From Marinobacter qingdaonensis (lineage in GTDB: Bacteria > Pseudomonadota > Gammaproteobacteria > Pseudomonadales > Oleiphilaceae): a stretch of DNA of 64,000 nucleotides. Each line of letters starts with the position of its first letter. Position 1 is the stretch's first letter. Under the pieces are notes generated by a model. That model did no database searches, was not told the DNA's origin, and was given only the letters and a program-made list of their open reading frames with translations. The stretch spans positions 632,061 through 696,060 of the forward strand of contig NZ_JAYDCJ010000001.1 of assembly GCF_034555935.1 (NCBI RefSeq), read 5' to 3'. Positions 43,590-53,338 of the stretch are shown in pieces. Made by a program: the position numbers and the translations under genes.

Positions 43590-45070
43590 GCCACACCCCC
43601 ATTCAAGTTCAAGCCGTGCCGAACCTGCTCGGCATCGCTGAACGGCAGCTTCTGTCCCGCCAGCTCCTGGTAGGCTTCGTGGCCTTTGCCGGCGATCAGG
43701 ACCAGATCGTCCGGCGAGGCCATCTGGATGGCCGCCTGAATCGCCTGGGCCCGGTCGTGGATGACCTGGGCCCGGTCCGGAGCCGAGAAGCCGGCCAGGA
43801 TATCCCGGGCGATGGCCTCGGGCGCTTCGCTGCGCGGGTTGTCATCGGTCACGATAACGACATCCGCGCGCTGTTCCGCCTCCCGCGCCATTTCCGGACG
43901 CTTGCCGCGGTCCCGGTCACCGCCGCAGCCAAAGACGCAGATCAGGCGTCCGGCCACGTGCGGGCGCAGGGCCGCCAGCGCATTGGCCAGGGCATCCGGG
44001 GTGTGGGCGTAATCGACCACCACACGGTTGCCGTTAGCGCCGGTAAACTTTTCCAGACGCCCGGGCGGGGGCACCAGACGAGCCACCGCGGACTGCACCC
44101 GCTCCAGCGGGACACCCAGGCTCAATACCGTGGCCATGGCCGCCAGCACGTTGCTGGCGTTGAAGCTGCCCATCAGCGGCACGGCGATGTCGAACGCGCC
44201 CCATTGGCCGTCGACGCTGGCCTCGAAGCCATCGTCGGTGGGCGCGAAGGATTTCAGCCAGAGTTCGGTCTGGGGCTCGTGCAGACTGTAACGAATGCGA
44301 TCGCACTGGCCCTCGAGCTGCTCGTACAACTGCCGGCCAAAGGGATCGTCGTAATTGATCACCGACAGATGCAGGGCCTCGCGGGTGAACAGGCGGGCCT
44401 TGGCCTCGCCATAGGCCTCCATGGTGCCGTGGTAATCGAGGTGATCGCGGGTCAGGTTGGTGAACACACCCGCCGCGATGGTGAGGTCGTCGACCCGCCC
44501 CTGATCCAGGGCGTGGGACGACACCTCCATCACCGCCGCGCGGCCGCCCTGGCTGAGGATCCGGGACAATACCCGATTGACCTGAACCACGTCGGGGGTG
44601 GTGTGACTGGCCGGCTGCAGGGCGCCTGGCATGCCATACCCCAGGGTGCCCAGCATGCCACAGGGCGTGCCGGTATGCCGGAGCAGATCCGCCACATACT
44701 GGGTCACCGAGGTCTTACCATTGGTGCCCGTCACGCCCACCAGGCGCAAACGCTGGGACGGGTGTTCGAAAAAGCGGTCGGCAATCTGCCCGAGCCGGCG
44801 CCGCAGACCGACCACCGGTACCAGCAGCGCACCCTTGAACTCGGAGCACTCACCCGCCTGCTCCGATTCCAGCAGTACCACCGTGGCGCCGGCCGCGATG
44901 GCGTCGTCCACGTAATGGTCGGCGGACGTTCGGGCGCCAGCCAGGGCGACAAAGGCATCGCCGGATTTGACCTCGCGACTGTCGGTCTTGAGGCCATGAA
45001 TGGTCACGTCGAACACCGACGGCACGGCCGCGATTCCCTGTAACAACGTACTGAGCGATGTGATGCACAT
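43586..45070 (-). CDS. murE: UDP-N-acetylmuramoyl-L-alanyl-D-glutamate--2,6-diaminopimelate ligase
   Basis: MurE adds the third stem residue. The 494-residue protein has GLKTDSREVKSGDAFVAL, the ATP loop VTGTNGKTSVTQYV, EVSSHALDQGRVD and, near residue 405, TDDNPRSEAPEAI; the DNPR motif indicates meso-diaminopimelate as substrate, as in other Gram-negatives. I chose the ATG at 45070; an extension upstream would lie within ftsI. Confidence 0.97.
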   Translation of the reverse strand: MCITSLSTLLQGIAAVPSVFDVTIHGLKTDSREVKSGDAFVALAGARTSADHYVDDAIAAGATVVLLESEQAGECSEFKGALLVPVVGLRRRLGQIADRFFEHPSQRLRLVGVTGTNGKTSVTQYVADLLRHTGTPCGMLGTLGYGMPGALQPASHTTPDVVQVNRVLSRILSQGGRAAVMEVSSHALDQGRVDDLTIAAGVFTNLTRDHLDYHGTMEAYGEAKARLFTREALHLSVINYDDPFGRQLYEQLEGQCDRIRYSLHEPQTELWLKSFAPTDDGFEASVDGQWGAFDIAVPLMGSFNASNVLAAMATVLSLGVPLERVQSAVARLVPPPGRLEKFTGANGNRVVVDYAHTPDALANALAALRPHVAGRLICVFGCGGDRDRGKRPEMAREAEQRADVVIVTDDNPRSEAPEAIARDILAGFSAPDRAQVIHDRAQAIQAAIQMASPDDLVLIAGKGHEAYQELAGQKLPFSDAEQVRHGLNLNGGVA

Positions 45071-45074
45071 AGGC

Positions 45075-46823
45075 TTACCCCCGTTCCCCGGCTGTCTTTG
45101 CCAGCGCATTGGCGCCACCGACTTCCAGTTCAGGCTTCACATTCAGCAGTCGCAGTGCGTCACTCATGACCCGGGCAAACACCGGCGCGGCCACTTCCCC
45201 GCCGTAGTATTCCCCGGACTGCGGCGCATCAACGGCCACAACCGTGACAATTCTCGGGTTATCAATGGGCGCCATGCCGGCAAAGATCGCCTTGTACTGG
45301 CTGTCCTCATAACCCTGCTTGCCGACGAGATGGACGGTCCCGGTCTTGCCACCCGCCGAGTAGAAACCGGGCTGGGCACGCTTGCCGGTGCCCTTGGACA
45401 CCACCTCACGGAGCATGTTGCGGACTTCGTGGGTCACTTTTTCTGAGAGTACCCGCTGACCTTCTGGTTCCCGGTCCTGTTTGATCAGACTCAGGGGATA
45501 GCGCACCCCACCGTTGGCGATGACCATGTAGGCCTGGGCCAATTGCAGGGCATTGACGCTCATGCCGTAGCCATAGGACAGGGTGGCCTCCTCCACCGGG
45601 CGCCATTTTGGCGGTGACGGCAACACACCGACGGCCTCGCCCGGGAAGCCGATTCCGGTAGGCTGACCGAGGCCAAGGCGGCTGTACAGGTCGCGAATGG
45701 TATCGCCACCCAGGTCGGTGGCGATTTTGCTGATGCCAACGTTACTGGATTTGGCAATGATATCGGTGAGGTTCATCACCCCGTAATTGCGATGGTCGCG
45801 GATGGTGAAGCGACCAAACCGGCGGTAGCCGGGCGCCGTATCGATGGTGGTGTTGATGGAATACCGCCCGGACTCCAGGGCCGCCGCCATGCTGATCGGC
45901 TTCATGGTGGAGCCGGGTTCGAACAGATCGGTGATGGCCTTGTTGCGCAGGTTTTCCGCCGACAGCTGGCTGCGGTCGTTGGGGTTGTAGGAGCCCTGGT
46001 TCACCATGGCAAGCACTTCGCCGGTGTCCACGTCGAGCATGACCAGGGTGCCACCCCGGGCATCGTGGGCCCCCACCACGGCCTTCAGCTCGCGGTAGGC
46101 CAGGTACTGCAGACGCAGATCAATGCTCAGCTGCAGGTTGTGTCCCGGGCTGGCGTCACGAATGAGGGTCAGATCCTTGATGACCCGACCACGGTTGTCC
46201 TTGAGCACGCGCTTGCGGCCGGATTCCCCGGATAACCATTGGTTGTAGGCCAGCTCCATGCCCTCCTGACCGCGCTCGTCAATGTTGGTAAAGCCAACAA
46301 TGTGAGCGGTCACTTCACCAGCAGGATAGTAGCGGCGGTATTCCTGCCGGGTGTAGACCCCGTCGATGTCGAGCGCCATGACCTCTCGGGCCAGCCCGGG
46401 CTGAACCTTGCGACGCAGGTAGATGAACTCCCGGCTGGCGTAGGCCCGCAGCCGATCGCGCAGGTTGGCCTCGGAAATATTGAGCAGACGGGCCAGGTTA
46501 GTAAGCCGGGCCTCGTCGGGATTGGTTTCGGACGGGTTCGCCCAGATGGTCTGCACCGGCGTGCTGACGGCCAGGGGTTCGCCGTAGCGGTCGGAGATGA
46601 CGCCACGATGGGCGTCGATGGACTCCACCCGGATGGTCCGGACGTCGCCCTGCTTGCGCAAAAACTCGTTGTCGACGATGTGCAGGTCCACCAGCCGCCA
46701 GGCCAGGACGGCGACCACCATCAGGAAAACGCCCAGCACGGAGCCATAGCGCCAGGCCTTGAGGCCGGACGCCACTCGTTTGCTCCAGGTTGTCTGAGCT
46801 CCCTGACCGGACAAATCGTTCAC
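45075..46823 (-). CDS. ftsI: Septal peptidoglycan transpeptidase PBP3
   Basis: FtsI cross-links septal murein with FtsW. The 582-residue class B penicillin-binding protein has one membrane segment (about 28-46), a pedestal domain starting at RGVISDRYGEPLAVS, and the transpeptidase motifs S305-TMK308, S359-S-N361 and K493-TG495. The GTG start has only a poorly spaced ribosome site, so translation may depend on the upstream ftsL, 24 nt away. Confidence 0.96.
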   Translation of the reverse strand: MNDLSGQGAQTTWSKRVASGLKAWRYGSVLGVFLMVVAVLAWRLVDLHIVDNEFLRKQGDVRTIRVESIDAHRGVISDRYGEPLAVSTPVQTIWANPSETNPDEARLTNLARLLNISEANLRDRLRAYASREFIYLRRKVQPGLAREVMALDIDGVYTRQEYRRYYPAGEVTAHIVGFTNIDERGQEGMELAYNQWLSGESGRKRVLKDNRGRVIKDLTLIRDASPGHNLQLSIDLRLQYLAYRELKAVVGAHDARGGTLVMLDVDTGEVLAMVNQGSYNPNDRSQLSAENLRNKAITDLFEPGSTMKPISMAAALESGRYSINTTIDTAPGYRRFGRFTIRDHRNYGVMNLTDIIAKSSNVGISKIATDLGGDTIRDLYSRLGLGQPTGIGFPGEAVGVLPSPPKWRPVEEATLSYGYGMSVNALQLAQAYMVIANGGVRYPLSLIKQDREPEGQRVLSEKVTHEVRNMLREVVSKGTGKRAQPGFYSAGGKTGTVHLVGKQGYEDSQYKAIFAGMAPIDNPRIVTVVAVDAPQSGEYYGGEVAAPVFARVMSDALRLLNVKPELEVGGANALAKTAGERG

Positions 46824-46847
46824 CCTGACGGCTGTTGTTATCGTGTT

Positions 46848-47252
46848 TTATTGGACCAATGTCGGCGACATCAACGGTACCAAGACAATATCCTGACGGC
46901 CCGGCACCACCATCCCGAAGCGCTCTGCCGCCAGTTTCTCCACCCGACCATGCGCACTCAGTGCGCTCTGCTCTAGCAGCAGCTGACTCCACTCCTGCTG
47001 GTAACGGTCCCGCTCACCCTGCAGGTGAGTCAAGGTATTGAACAGTTCGCGGTTCTCGTGAGCACTGACCACCACGCCGATGGACGACGCCACCAGCAGG
47101 GTCACCAGTGCCAGGGAAATCACCACGTTGCGCTGACGGGTGGCATCGAACACCTGCCGCGAAATCCGCACGGCCGCGGCAACGCCGTGGCGCACCCGCT
47201 GCTTGTTGAGCTTGGCCGTCTTGACCGGCTGCTCTATCGCTACCGCACCCAT
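46848..47252 (-). CDS. ftsL: Cell division protein FtsL
   Basis: A 134-residue bitopic protein with a basic cytosolic N-terminus, one membrane segment (about 45-65) and a periplasmic coiled coil (HENRELFNTLTHLQGERDRY, then QLLLEQSALSAHGRVEKLA). It forms the FtsQLB complex that activates FtsWI. The ending ERFGMVVPG fits the family. It begins 2 nt after the rsmH stop. Confidence 0.93.
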   Translation of the reverse strand: MGAVAIEQPVKTAKLNKQRVRHGVAAAVRISRQVFDATRQRNVVISLALVTLLVASSIGVVVSAHENRELFNTLTHLQGERDRYQQEWSQLLLEQSALSAHGRVEKLAAERFGMVVPGRQDIVLVPLMSPTLVQ

Positions 47253-47254
47253 GC

Positions 47255-48238
47255 CTAAGCACTCCCTTTCGATTTGGATTCTGAATCAACGCGCTCCAGC
47301 ACACGCATCACCGCGCTGCGGGCCCGTACGTTGTCACGAACTTCATCGGCGCCAGCCTTGGCCGCCTTGCCAATCAGCCGGAAGCCCGAGGCTTCCTGGT
47401 CGGCAGTCACCGGGATACCTCGAGGCAGCTGCGGCCCCCGGGCCAGATCCCGCATGAATCGCTTGACCACGCGGTCTTCCAGGGAATGAAAACTGATCAC
47501 CACCAGGCGACCACCCGGTGCCAGCCGATCCACCGCGGCCTGGAGCCCCACTTCCAGGTCTTCCAGCTCGCGATTGATAAAGATCCGGATGGCCTGGAAG
47601 GTCCGGGTCGCCGGATGCTTGTGCTTGTCCTTTTTCGGCACGGCCTCGGCCACCAGCTCCGCCAACTGGCGCGTCGTTTCGATGGCCTCTTCCTGACGAC
47701 GGCTGACAATGAATCGGGCGATACGGCGAGAAAACCGCTCCTCGCCGTATCGCCAGATCACATTCGCAATGTCTTTTTCGTCGGCCTGCGCCAGCCACTC
47801 GGCAGCACTGGGCGACTGCTGCGGATTCATCCGCATGTCCAGGGGCCCGTCGCGCATGAAACTGAATCCGCGTGCGGCGTCGTCCAGCTGAGGCGACGAC
47901 ACCCCCAGATCCATCAGCACACCGTTTACCTGCGGCCAGCCGCGGCCAGACAGAGCCGACTCCAGGTCCGCGAAGGAACCGTGAAACCAGGAGAAGCGGC
48001 CATCGTCATCGGCCAGCTGCCTGGCCACGCCAATGGCTTCCGGGTCCTTATCGATACCCAGAAGCTGGCCGCCTTCACCGAGGCCACGCAAAATAAGCCG
48101 ACTGTGGCCACCACGACCAAAGGTCGCGTCCACGTATGCACCATCGGGGTCGTTAATCAGGAACTCGACCGCCGAATCCAGAAGGACCGAGCGATGCGGG
48201 AGTGCCGCCCCGGCCTTCTGCTTGCGATCGGAGGTCAT
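47255..48238 (-). CDS. rsmH: 16S rRNA (cytosine(1402)-N(4))-methyltransferase
   Basis: RsmH methylates N4 of C1402 in the ribosomal P site. The same nucleotide is 2'-O-methylated by RsmI, encoded 1.2 kb away. The 327-residue protein has [13 protein letters not shown], the SAM-binding [30 protein letters not shown] and [16 protein letters not shown]. Its ATG overlaps the mraZ stop (ATGA). Confidence 0.97.
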   Translation of the reverse strand: MTSDRKQKAGAALPHRSVLLDSAVEFLINDPDGAYVDATFGRGGHSRLILRGLGEGGQLLGIDKDPEAIGVARQLADDDGRFSWFHGSFADLESALSGRGWPQVNGVLMDLGVSSPQLDDAARGFSFMRDGPLDMRMNPQQSPSAAEWLAQADEKDIANVIWRYGEERFSRRIARFIVSRRQEEAIETTRQLAELVAEAVPKKDKHKHPATRTFQAIRIFINRELEDLEVGLQAAVDRLAPGGRLVVISFHSLEDRVVKRFMRDLARGPQLPRGIPVTADQEASGFRLIGKAAKAGADEVRDNVRARSAVMRVLERVDSESKSKGSA

Positions 48239-48687
48239 AGGGAAAGCGCCTCCATCTCCGGCGGCATGTCGTCGTCGCCGGAGGACTCATCGAGCCAGGC
48301 GAACCAGCGCTCTTCGCTCCACAACTCCAGCTTTTTTCCCTGGCCAATCAGCATCAGCTTTTTCTCGAGGTAGGCGTAACTTCTCAGTGTCGGCGGAATC
48401 AGGATACGCCCGGCGGAGTCCAGCTCCATGGGCGCGGCATTACCAAGCAGTAACCGCTGCAGCCGACGGGCCGCCTTGTTCATGTTCGGCAAGGCCTCAA
48501 TTTTCGGACGCAACTCTTCCCACTCGGGCTCGGGATAGACCAGCAGGCAGCGCTCTTCGTCGGCGTTGGCCGTCAATACAATGCGACCGCCACAGGTCTG
48601 CGCGAGTTCCTCGCGGACCTTGGCGGGGATCGCCAGGCGACCCTTTGCATCCATATTGATGGCATGACTGCCGAGAAAATTGCTCAT
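48235..48687 (-). CDS. mraZ: Transcriptional regulator MraZ
   Basis: MraZ is the first gene of the dcw cluster and in E. coli represses its own operon. The 150-residue protein has two AbrB-like halves, each with the DxxGRxxxP pattern: [16 protein letters not shown] (residues 11-26) and [17 protein letters not shown] matching operator of four spaced GTGG boxes lies just upstream. Confidence 0.96.
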   Translation of the reverse strand: MSNFLGSHAINMDAKGRLAIPAKVREELAQTCGGRIVLTANADEERCLLVYPEPEWEELRPKIEALPNMNKAARRLQRLLLGNAAPMELDSAGRILIPPTLRSYAYLEKKLMLIGQGKKLELWSEERWFAWLDESSGDDDMPPEMEALSL

Positions 48688-48712
48688 TTATGCCGTCTCA
48701 GAGAGCCTCAAA

Positions 48713-48747
48713 TCCACAAAAAACCACTAGAAACCACTTTTTCCCAC
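48713..48747 (-). promoter_or_regulatory. MraZ operator: four GTGG(N) boxes at exact 10-bp spacing
   Basis: On the minus strand, GTGGG (48747-48743), GTGGT (48737-48733), GTGGT (48727-48723) and GTGGA (48717-48713) repeat with a strict 10-bp period, one helical turn. They lie between the -10 element and the mraZ start. MraZ is known to bind TGGG-type direct repeats with 10-bp spacing, so this is very likely its autoregulatory site. Confidence 0.9.
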
Positions 48748-48755
48748 TTCTGCAC

Positions 48756-48784
48756 ACTATAGAAACACCCAAATCACAATGCAA
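48756..48784 (-). promoter_or_regulatory. dcw cluster promoter (upstream of mraZ)
   Basis: The -35 TTGCAT (48784-48779) and -10 TATAGT (48761-48756) are separated by 17 nt. Transcription would start about 62 nt before the mraZ ATG, right at the MraZ boxes. Confidence 0.8.
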
Positions 48785-48992
48785 GCGCCGCAAGCGGCGT
48801 CGCACTGGCAAAAGTTCCTTTAATGACAAGCAGTTACAGCCAAGGATTTGAGAAGCTGACTAGATTACGGTAAAGAAAGGATGAAAAATCAATCACCTGC
48901 AGAAACGTCTGAAGAAGGCAAGTTAGGTGTAAGAATTTTTGGCTATAACAGAGAACATCGACAACATGCCGACATAATATGAGAAAGAAAGG
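48785..48992. other. AT-rich gap between the dcw promoter and rnpB
   Basis: About 200 nt with no believable gene. It is clearly richer in A/T than the rest of the window. It has a small CGCCG/CGGCG hairpin at its left end (48787-48800) and a T-rich stretch just past the rnpB 3' end (minus strand), which may end rnpB transcription. Confidence 0.6.
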
Positions 48993-49340
<348 letters not shown>

Positions 49341-49347
49341 GGGCGAG

Positions 49348-49376
49348 ACAATACTCCTGCCCCTCCAGCCTTGCAA
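49348..49376 (-). promoter_or_regulatory. rnpB promoter
   Basis: The -35 TTGCAA (49376-49371) and -10 TATTGT (49353-49348) are spaced by 17 nt on the minus strand. The expected start at about 49341 agrees with the RNA 5' end inferred from pairing. It overlaps the space just past the rsmI stop. Confidence 0.7.
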
Positions 49377-49389
49377 GGAAAAGAACCCG

Positions 49390-50325
49390 TTAATCGCCCT
49401 GCTTCAACGCCAGCGCCCGTTGGTACATCTCGTTCTTCGGACGCCCACTGAGCTCGGACGCGAGCTTGGCCACTTTCTTGACCGGCAGCTCCGGCAACAG
49501 CAGACGAATCAGGCGATCCACATCCAGGGCGCCCGCCTGTTCCGCGTCGGCGACCGGCTCGACGCCCCGCACCATCACCACAAACTCACCCTTGGTGCCG
49601 TGAGGATCGGCCGCCAGGGCCGACTGCACCTCACGCACCGATCCGGCGTAGAAGGTTTCAAAGGCCTTCGTCAACTCGCGGCCAAGCACCAGTTCCCGCG
49701 ACTCGCCAAGCACCTCGGCCATGTCATCGACGGCATCGAGAATTCGGTGCGGCGACTCGTAGAACACCAGCGTTGCCGATTCCCGCGCCAGCTCGGTCAA
49801 CGCCGACCGCCGACCCGTGCGTTTGGCAGGCAGAAACCCGACAAACAGGAACCGGTCGGTCGGCAGACCCGCAGCACTCAGGGCGGTAACCAGCGCACAC
49901 GGCCCCGGAATCGGCGTTACCGTCAGCCCTCGGTCCCGGGCCGCGCGCACCAGCACATAGCCCGGATCGGAAATCAGCGGCGTGCCGGCATCGGAGATCA
50001 GCGCTACGCTGCGCCCCGATTCCAGCTCCGCCAACAAGGCGCCAGCCCGGTCGCGCTCATTGTGGTCGTGCAGCGCGATCAGGCGCTTGTGCAGCCCCAG
50101 ATGCTGCAGCAGTCGACCGCTGTGGCGGGTATCTTCGGCCGCAACCACGTCCACCCCGGCCAGGACCTTTTCGGCCCGGGGCGAGAGGTCATCCAGATTG
50201 CCGATCGGGGTCGCCACTATATAAAGCACCCCGGCTGCGCCGACACTGGTTTCCGCTGCCGGTCTCGTCTCGTCGTCCACGTTTTTCAAACTGCCTGCCT
50301 CATTAATGCCGCCCGCCCATGACAC
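49390..50325 (-). CDS. rsmI: 16S rRNA (cytidine(1402)-2'-O)-methyltransferase
   Basis: RsmI adds the 2'-O-methyl group to C1402 of 16S rRNA, next to the RsmH modification. The tetrapyrrole-methylase-fold protein has LYIVATPIGNLDDLSPRA, AAEDTRHSGRLLQHLG, SDAGTPLISDPGY and FYESPHRILD. The start is uncertain: GTG at 50325 gives 311 residues, while TTG at 50289 or GTG at 50280 gives about 296-299, nearer the usual length; none has a strong ribosome site. It is divergent from lpoA. Confidence 0.93.
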   Translation of the reverse strand: MSWAGGINEAGSLKNVDDETRPAAETSVGAAGVLYIVATPIGNLDDLSPRAEKVLAGVDVVAAEDTRHSGRLLQHLGLHKRLIALHDHNERDRAGALLAELESGRSVALISDAGTPLISDPGYVLVRAARDRGLTVTPIPGPCALVTALSAAGLPTDRFLFVGFLPAKRTGRRSALTELARESATLVFYESPHRILDAVDDMAEVLGESRELVLGRELTKAFETFYAGSVREVQSALAADPHGTKGEFVVMVRGVEPVADAEQAGALDVDRLIRLLLPELPVKKVAKLASELSGRPKNEMYQRALALKQGD

Positions 50326-50417
50326 TTACGTCATGTGAATTGAATCGGGAGCTGTTAAACTTGCCACCGTTGGATCGGCGCCACAAGCCCAATTATCCGG
50401 AGTACTTCGAGCTTGCC

Positions 50418-52301
50418 ATGATCAGAATCCCCAGCAATCACCGAGCCCTAGCCACGGCACTCACCGTCGCCCTGCTGTCCGCAGGCTGCGCCAGCGTGAA
50501 CCTCCAGACCCACGTCGCCCAGACCCCGGATCAGGCGCTGGAGCTGGCCGGACAGGAGCAGAACCGTGAGACCGCGCAACGCTACCTGCTGCGAATCGCC
50601 AGCCGATTCCAGGACCAGGGCGATCACCAGGCGGCGCGTACGCTACTGCAAAGCGAGCAACTGGCGCAATTGGCGCCAAGCCTGGAAAACCAGCAGCGAC
50701 TGCTGGCGATGGCCAGCGCCACGGCACTGAAGGATGAACGCTGGGCTCGCGAGCTGACCGAAGACCTTGCCCCCGACGCCATCATCAACTACGAACCGGA
50801 ACTGATGGGCCTTGCCGCGCAACTGCAAGCCCAGACCTACGAACTGGCCGGCCAACCGCTGCCAGGGGCCATGACACTGGTGCTGCTGACCCAGACCGAC
50901 AGCAACGCCAACCCCCAGCAACTTCATGACCAGATCTGGCAACTGCTGACGGCCGCTGACGACACCGAACTCGAATCGACCACCCAGTCCGCCATCGGCT
51001 ACGAGGCCGAAGGCTGGCTGGAATTGACCGCCGCCGTGCGCGCGTCGAGCAACGAACTGGACCAACAGGGCCGCGCCATCCGCAGCTGGCAGAACAACTG
51101 GCCCGGCCATCCCGCGGCCCAGGTACTGCCCTCTGAGCTGCAGCTGATTGCCACCCTGGTCGACAGCCGACCGGAAAAAATCGCCCTTGCGCTTCCCCTG
51201 AATGGCCCGCTGGCCTCGGCCGGCAAAGCCATCCGCGACGGCTTCATCGCCGCCTATTACATGGACTCGTCCGCGGACCGGGACGCCACCGACATTCGAG
51301 TGATTGATACCTCCAGCTCGGCTTTTGCCGAGCTTTATCAGGAGCTATCGGACGATGACATCGACCTGATCGTGGGCCCGCTGGAAAAGGAAGCGCTGGC
51401 CAGCCTGAGCACCATGAACACGCTCCCGGTGCCCGCCCTGGGCCTGAACTACCTGCCCGCGGGCAAGCGCGCCCCGGAAGGCCTCTACCAGTTCGGCCTC
51501 TCCGCCGAGGACGAGGCGCGCCAGATTGCCGACCGTCTGGCGGCCGAGGACATTCGTCAGGCTCTGGTGCTGATTCCCCAGGGCGAGTGGGGCGATCGAG
51601 TGGAAACGGCGCTGAAAGAGCGCATGGCCCGTCATGGCACCGTAGCCCTGGACGTGGAACGCTTCTTCCGGGACGACAACCTGCGCGCCGTCACCGCCGA
51701 TCTGCTCGGCATCACCGTGTCCCGGGACCGGGCCATCCAGGTGGAGCGAACCATTGGCCTGGACGTCGAATTCGAACCTCGACGCCGCCAGGACGCCGAG
51801 GCCATTGTCATGGTCGCGGAACCCACCATCGCGCGTCAGTTCAAGCCGCTGTTTGCCTATTACTTCGGCGGTGATTTGCCCGTGTTCTCACCGTCAATCG
51901 TGTACGAAGGCAGCCCGGATCCGGCCCGGGATCGAGATCTTGACCGGGTGATCTTCACCGACACCCCCTGGGTCCTGGCATCGGACAACGAGCTGCGGGC
52001 CCGCGCCGACCAGCACCTGTCCGGCACCCGCGGCCAGCTCGGGCGCCTGTTTGCCATGGGCGCCGATGCCTGGCAACTCAGCAAGCGCCTGCCCCTGCTT
52101 CGCCAGGTCGACAGCGCCTCCATCCAGGGCCAGACCGGCGTCCTGACCATGACCGGCGAGGGCAGTATTCATCGGGAACAACTTTGGGCCCAGTTCCAGA
52201 ATGGCAGCCCGCAGTTGCTGGCCGCTCCGGATCCCCGGCAGGAACGAGAGCCCGCGGAATCCGGAAACCGCATCGGGACCGGCACGGATTCCGACCAGTA
52301 A
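50418..52301 (+). CDS. lpoA: Outer-membrane lipoprotein activator of PBP1A, LpoA/LppC family
   Basis: LpoA stimulates the murein synthase PBP1A from the outer membrane. The 627-residue protein begins with a lipoprotein signal ending LLSAG-C24. A helical TPR-like N-terminal half (residues 30-250) is followed by a periplasmic-binding-protein-like C-terminal domain from about residue 253 (KIALALPLNGPLASAGKAIRDG, key residues LPL, G and A). The start was chosen to place the signal at the N-terminus. yraN and diaA follow in the usual order rsmI/lpoA/yraN/diaA. Confidence 0.92.
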   Translation: MIRIPSNHRALATALTVALLSAGCASVNLQTHVAQTPDQALELAGQEQNRETAQRYLLRIASRFQDQGDHQAARTLLQSEQLAQLAPSLENQQRLLAMASATALKDERWARELTEDLAPDAIINYEPELMGLAAQLQAQTYELAGQPLPGAMTLVLLTQTDSNANPQQLHDQIWQLLTAADDTELESTTQSAIGYEAEGWLELTAAVRASSNELDQQGRAIRSWQNNWPGHPAAQVLPSELQLIATLVDSRPEKIALALPLNGPLASAGKAIRDGFIAAYYMDSSADRDATDIRVIDTSSSAFAELYQELSDDDIDLIVGPLEKEALASLSTMNTLPVPALGLNYLPAGKRAPEGLYQFGLSAEDEARQIADRLAAEDIRQALVLIPQGEWGDRVETALKERMARHGTVALDVERFFRDDNLRAVTADLLGITVSRDRAIQVERTIGLDVEFEPRRRQDAEAIVMVAEPTIARQFKPLFAYYFGGDLPVFSPSIVYEGSPDPARDRDLDRVIFTDTPWVLASDNELRARADQHLSGTRGQLGRLFAMGADAWQLSKRLPLLRQVDSASIQGQTGVLTMTGEGSIHREQLWAQFQNGSPQLLAAPDPRQEREPAESGNRIGTGTDSDQ

Positions 52302-52328
52302 ACCACCGCGACTCGGAACCAACATGCC

Positions 52329-52694
52329 ATGGAAGGCAGAAAAGCATTGGGCACCCACTACGAGGGGGTTGCCGCCCGCTACCTCGCCCGTCGGGGCGTG
52401 CGCATACTGGCGCATAACGTATACAACCGGGGCGGCGAGATCGACCTGATCGGACGGGATGGGGACACGCTGGTGTTCTTTGAGGTGCGCTTCCGCAGCG
52501 CCGGGAGCTACACCGACCCGGCCGGATCCATCACCTACACCAAGCAGCGTCGACTCCTTCGGGCCGTGTCGTTTTATCTGCATCGACACCAGCACTGGGA
52601 CACCGTGAGCCGGATCGATGTGGTCGCCATCAGCCCCGGAACGGTGAAGCAATACCGGGTACAATGGATCAAGAACGCAATTCAAGCAGGGTAA
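52329..52694 (+). CDS. yraN: YraN family endonuclease-like protein (UPF0102)
   Basis: A 121-residue protein with the family core GGEIDLIGRDGDTLVFFEV followed by RFRSAG, which forms a PD-(D/E)xK nuclease-like site (E, D, E). An N-terminal GTHYEGVAARYLARRG helix is also typical. The function is not settled, though links to DNA processing are suspected. It lies 27 nt after lpoA and 9 nt before diaA. Confidence 0.92.
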   Translation: MEGRKALGTHYEGVAARYLARRGVRILAHNVYNRGGEIDLIGRDGDTLVFFEVRFRSAGSYTDPAGSITYTKQRRLLRAVSFYLHRHQHWDTVSRIDVVAISPGTVKQYRVQWIKNAIQAG

Positions 52695-52703
52695 TCAAAC
52701 CGA

Positions 52704-53294
52704 ATGACGGATACCGAACACCAGATCAACCAATGGTTCGCCAGCCACATGGAGCATACCGCACAGGCGGCCAGCACCGTTGGCCCGGATATCGAGGAAA
52801 TGGCCGACGCCTTTGTCGGGGCGCTGCTGCAGGACGGCAAGATCATCACCTGCGCCAATGGCAACGCCAACATCCTGGCCCAGTATTTCTGTACGGCGCT
52901 ACTGAACCGCTTTGACCAGGATCGCCCCGCCCTGCCGGCGATCAACCTGGGCGCCGACGCCACCACCTATTCCGCCATTTGCCGGGACAACCGCTTCAAC
53001 GACACCTTCTCCCGCCAGGTTCGGGCCATCGGCAAACCGGGGGATCTGCTGTTTGTGATCGTGGATGATGGCCACAAGGCCAATCTGATTCAGGCCATTC
53101 AGGCGGCCCACGACCGGGAGATGAACGTTGTGGTGCTGAGCGCGCGGGAGAAATCCGACATCACCTCGCTCCTGCATCCGGAAGACCTCGAAATCGCCTT
53201 GAACGATCTGAGCCCGACCGAAGCCACGCCCTTGCTGCTGGTGATCATCAACGCCCTGTGCGGACTGGTCGACGCCAAGCTGTTTGGCGGGTAA
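52704..53294 (+). CDS. diaA: DiaA-like SIS-domain protein
   Basis: A 196-residue SIS (sugar isomerase) protein most like DiaA, which binds DnaA and promotes timely initiation at oriC. The ending ALCGLVDAKLFGG matches the DiaA C-terminus, and the gene follows yraN as in E. coli. The usual sugar-phosphate loops are changed: GNGxSA reads ANGNAN (51-56), and the STRGNS-type loop reads VDDGHK (120-125). GmhA-type isomerase activity is therefore unlikely. Confidence 0.85.
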   Translation: MTDTEHQINQWFASHMEHTAQAASTVGPDIEEMADAFVGALLQDGKIITCANGNANILAQYFCTALLNRFDQDRPALPAINLGADATTYSAICRDNRFNDTFSRQVRAIGKPGDLLFVIVDDGHKANLIQAIQAAHDREMNVVVLSAREKSDITSLLHPEDLEIALNDLSPTEATPLLLVIINALCGLVDAKLFGG

Positions 53295-53295
53295 T

Positions 53296-53324
53296 AAAAA
53301 AGCCAGCAGGTGCTGGCTTTTTTT
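53296..53324. terminator. Bidirectional terminator between diaA and sspB
   Basis: A perfect hairpin, AAAAAAGCCAGC, loop AGGT, GCTGGCTTTTTTT, separates the convergent diaA and sspB genes. Confidence 0.95.
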
Positions 53325-53338
53325 CGCATTCCTTCGAC

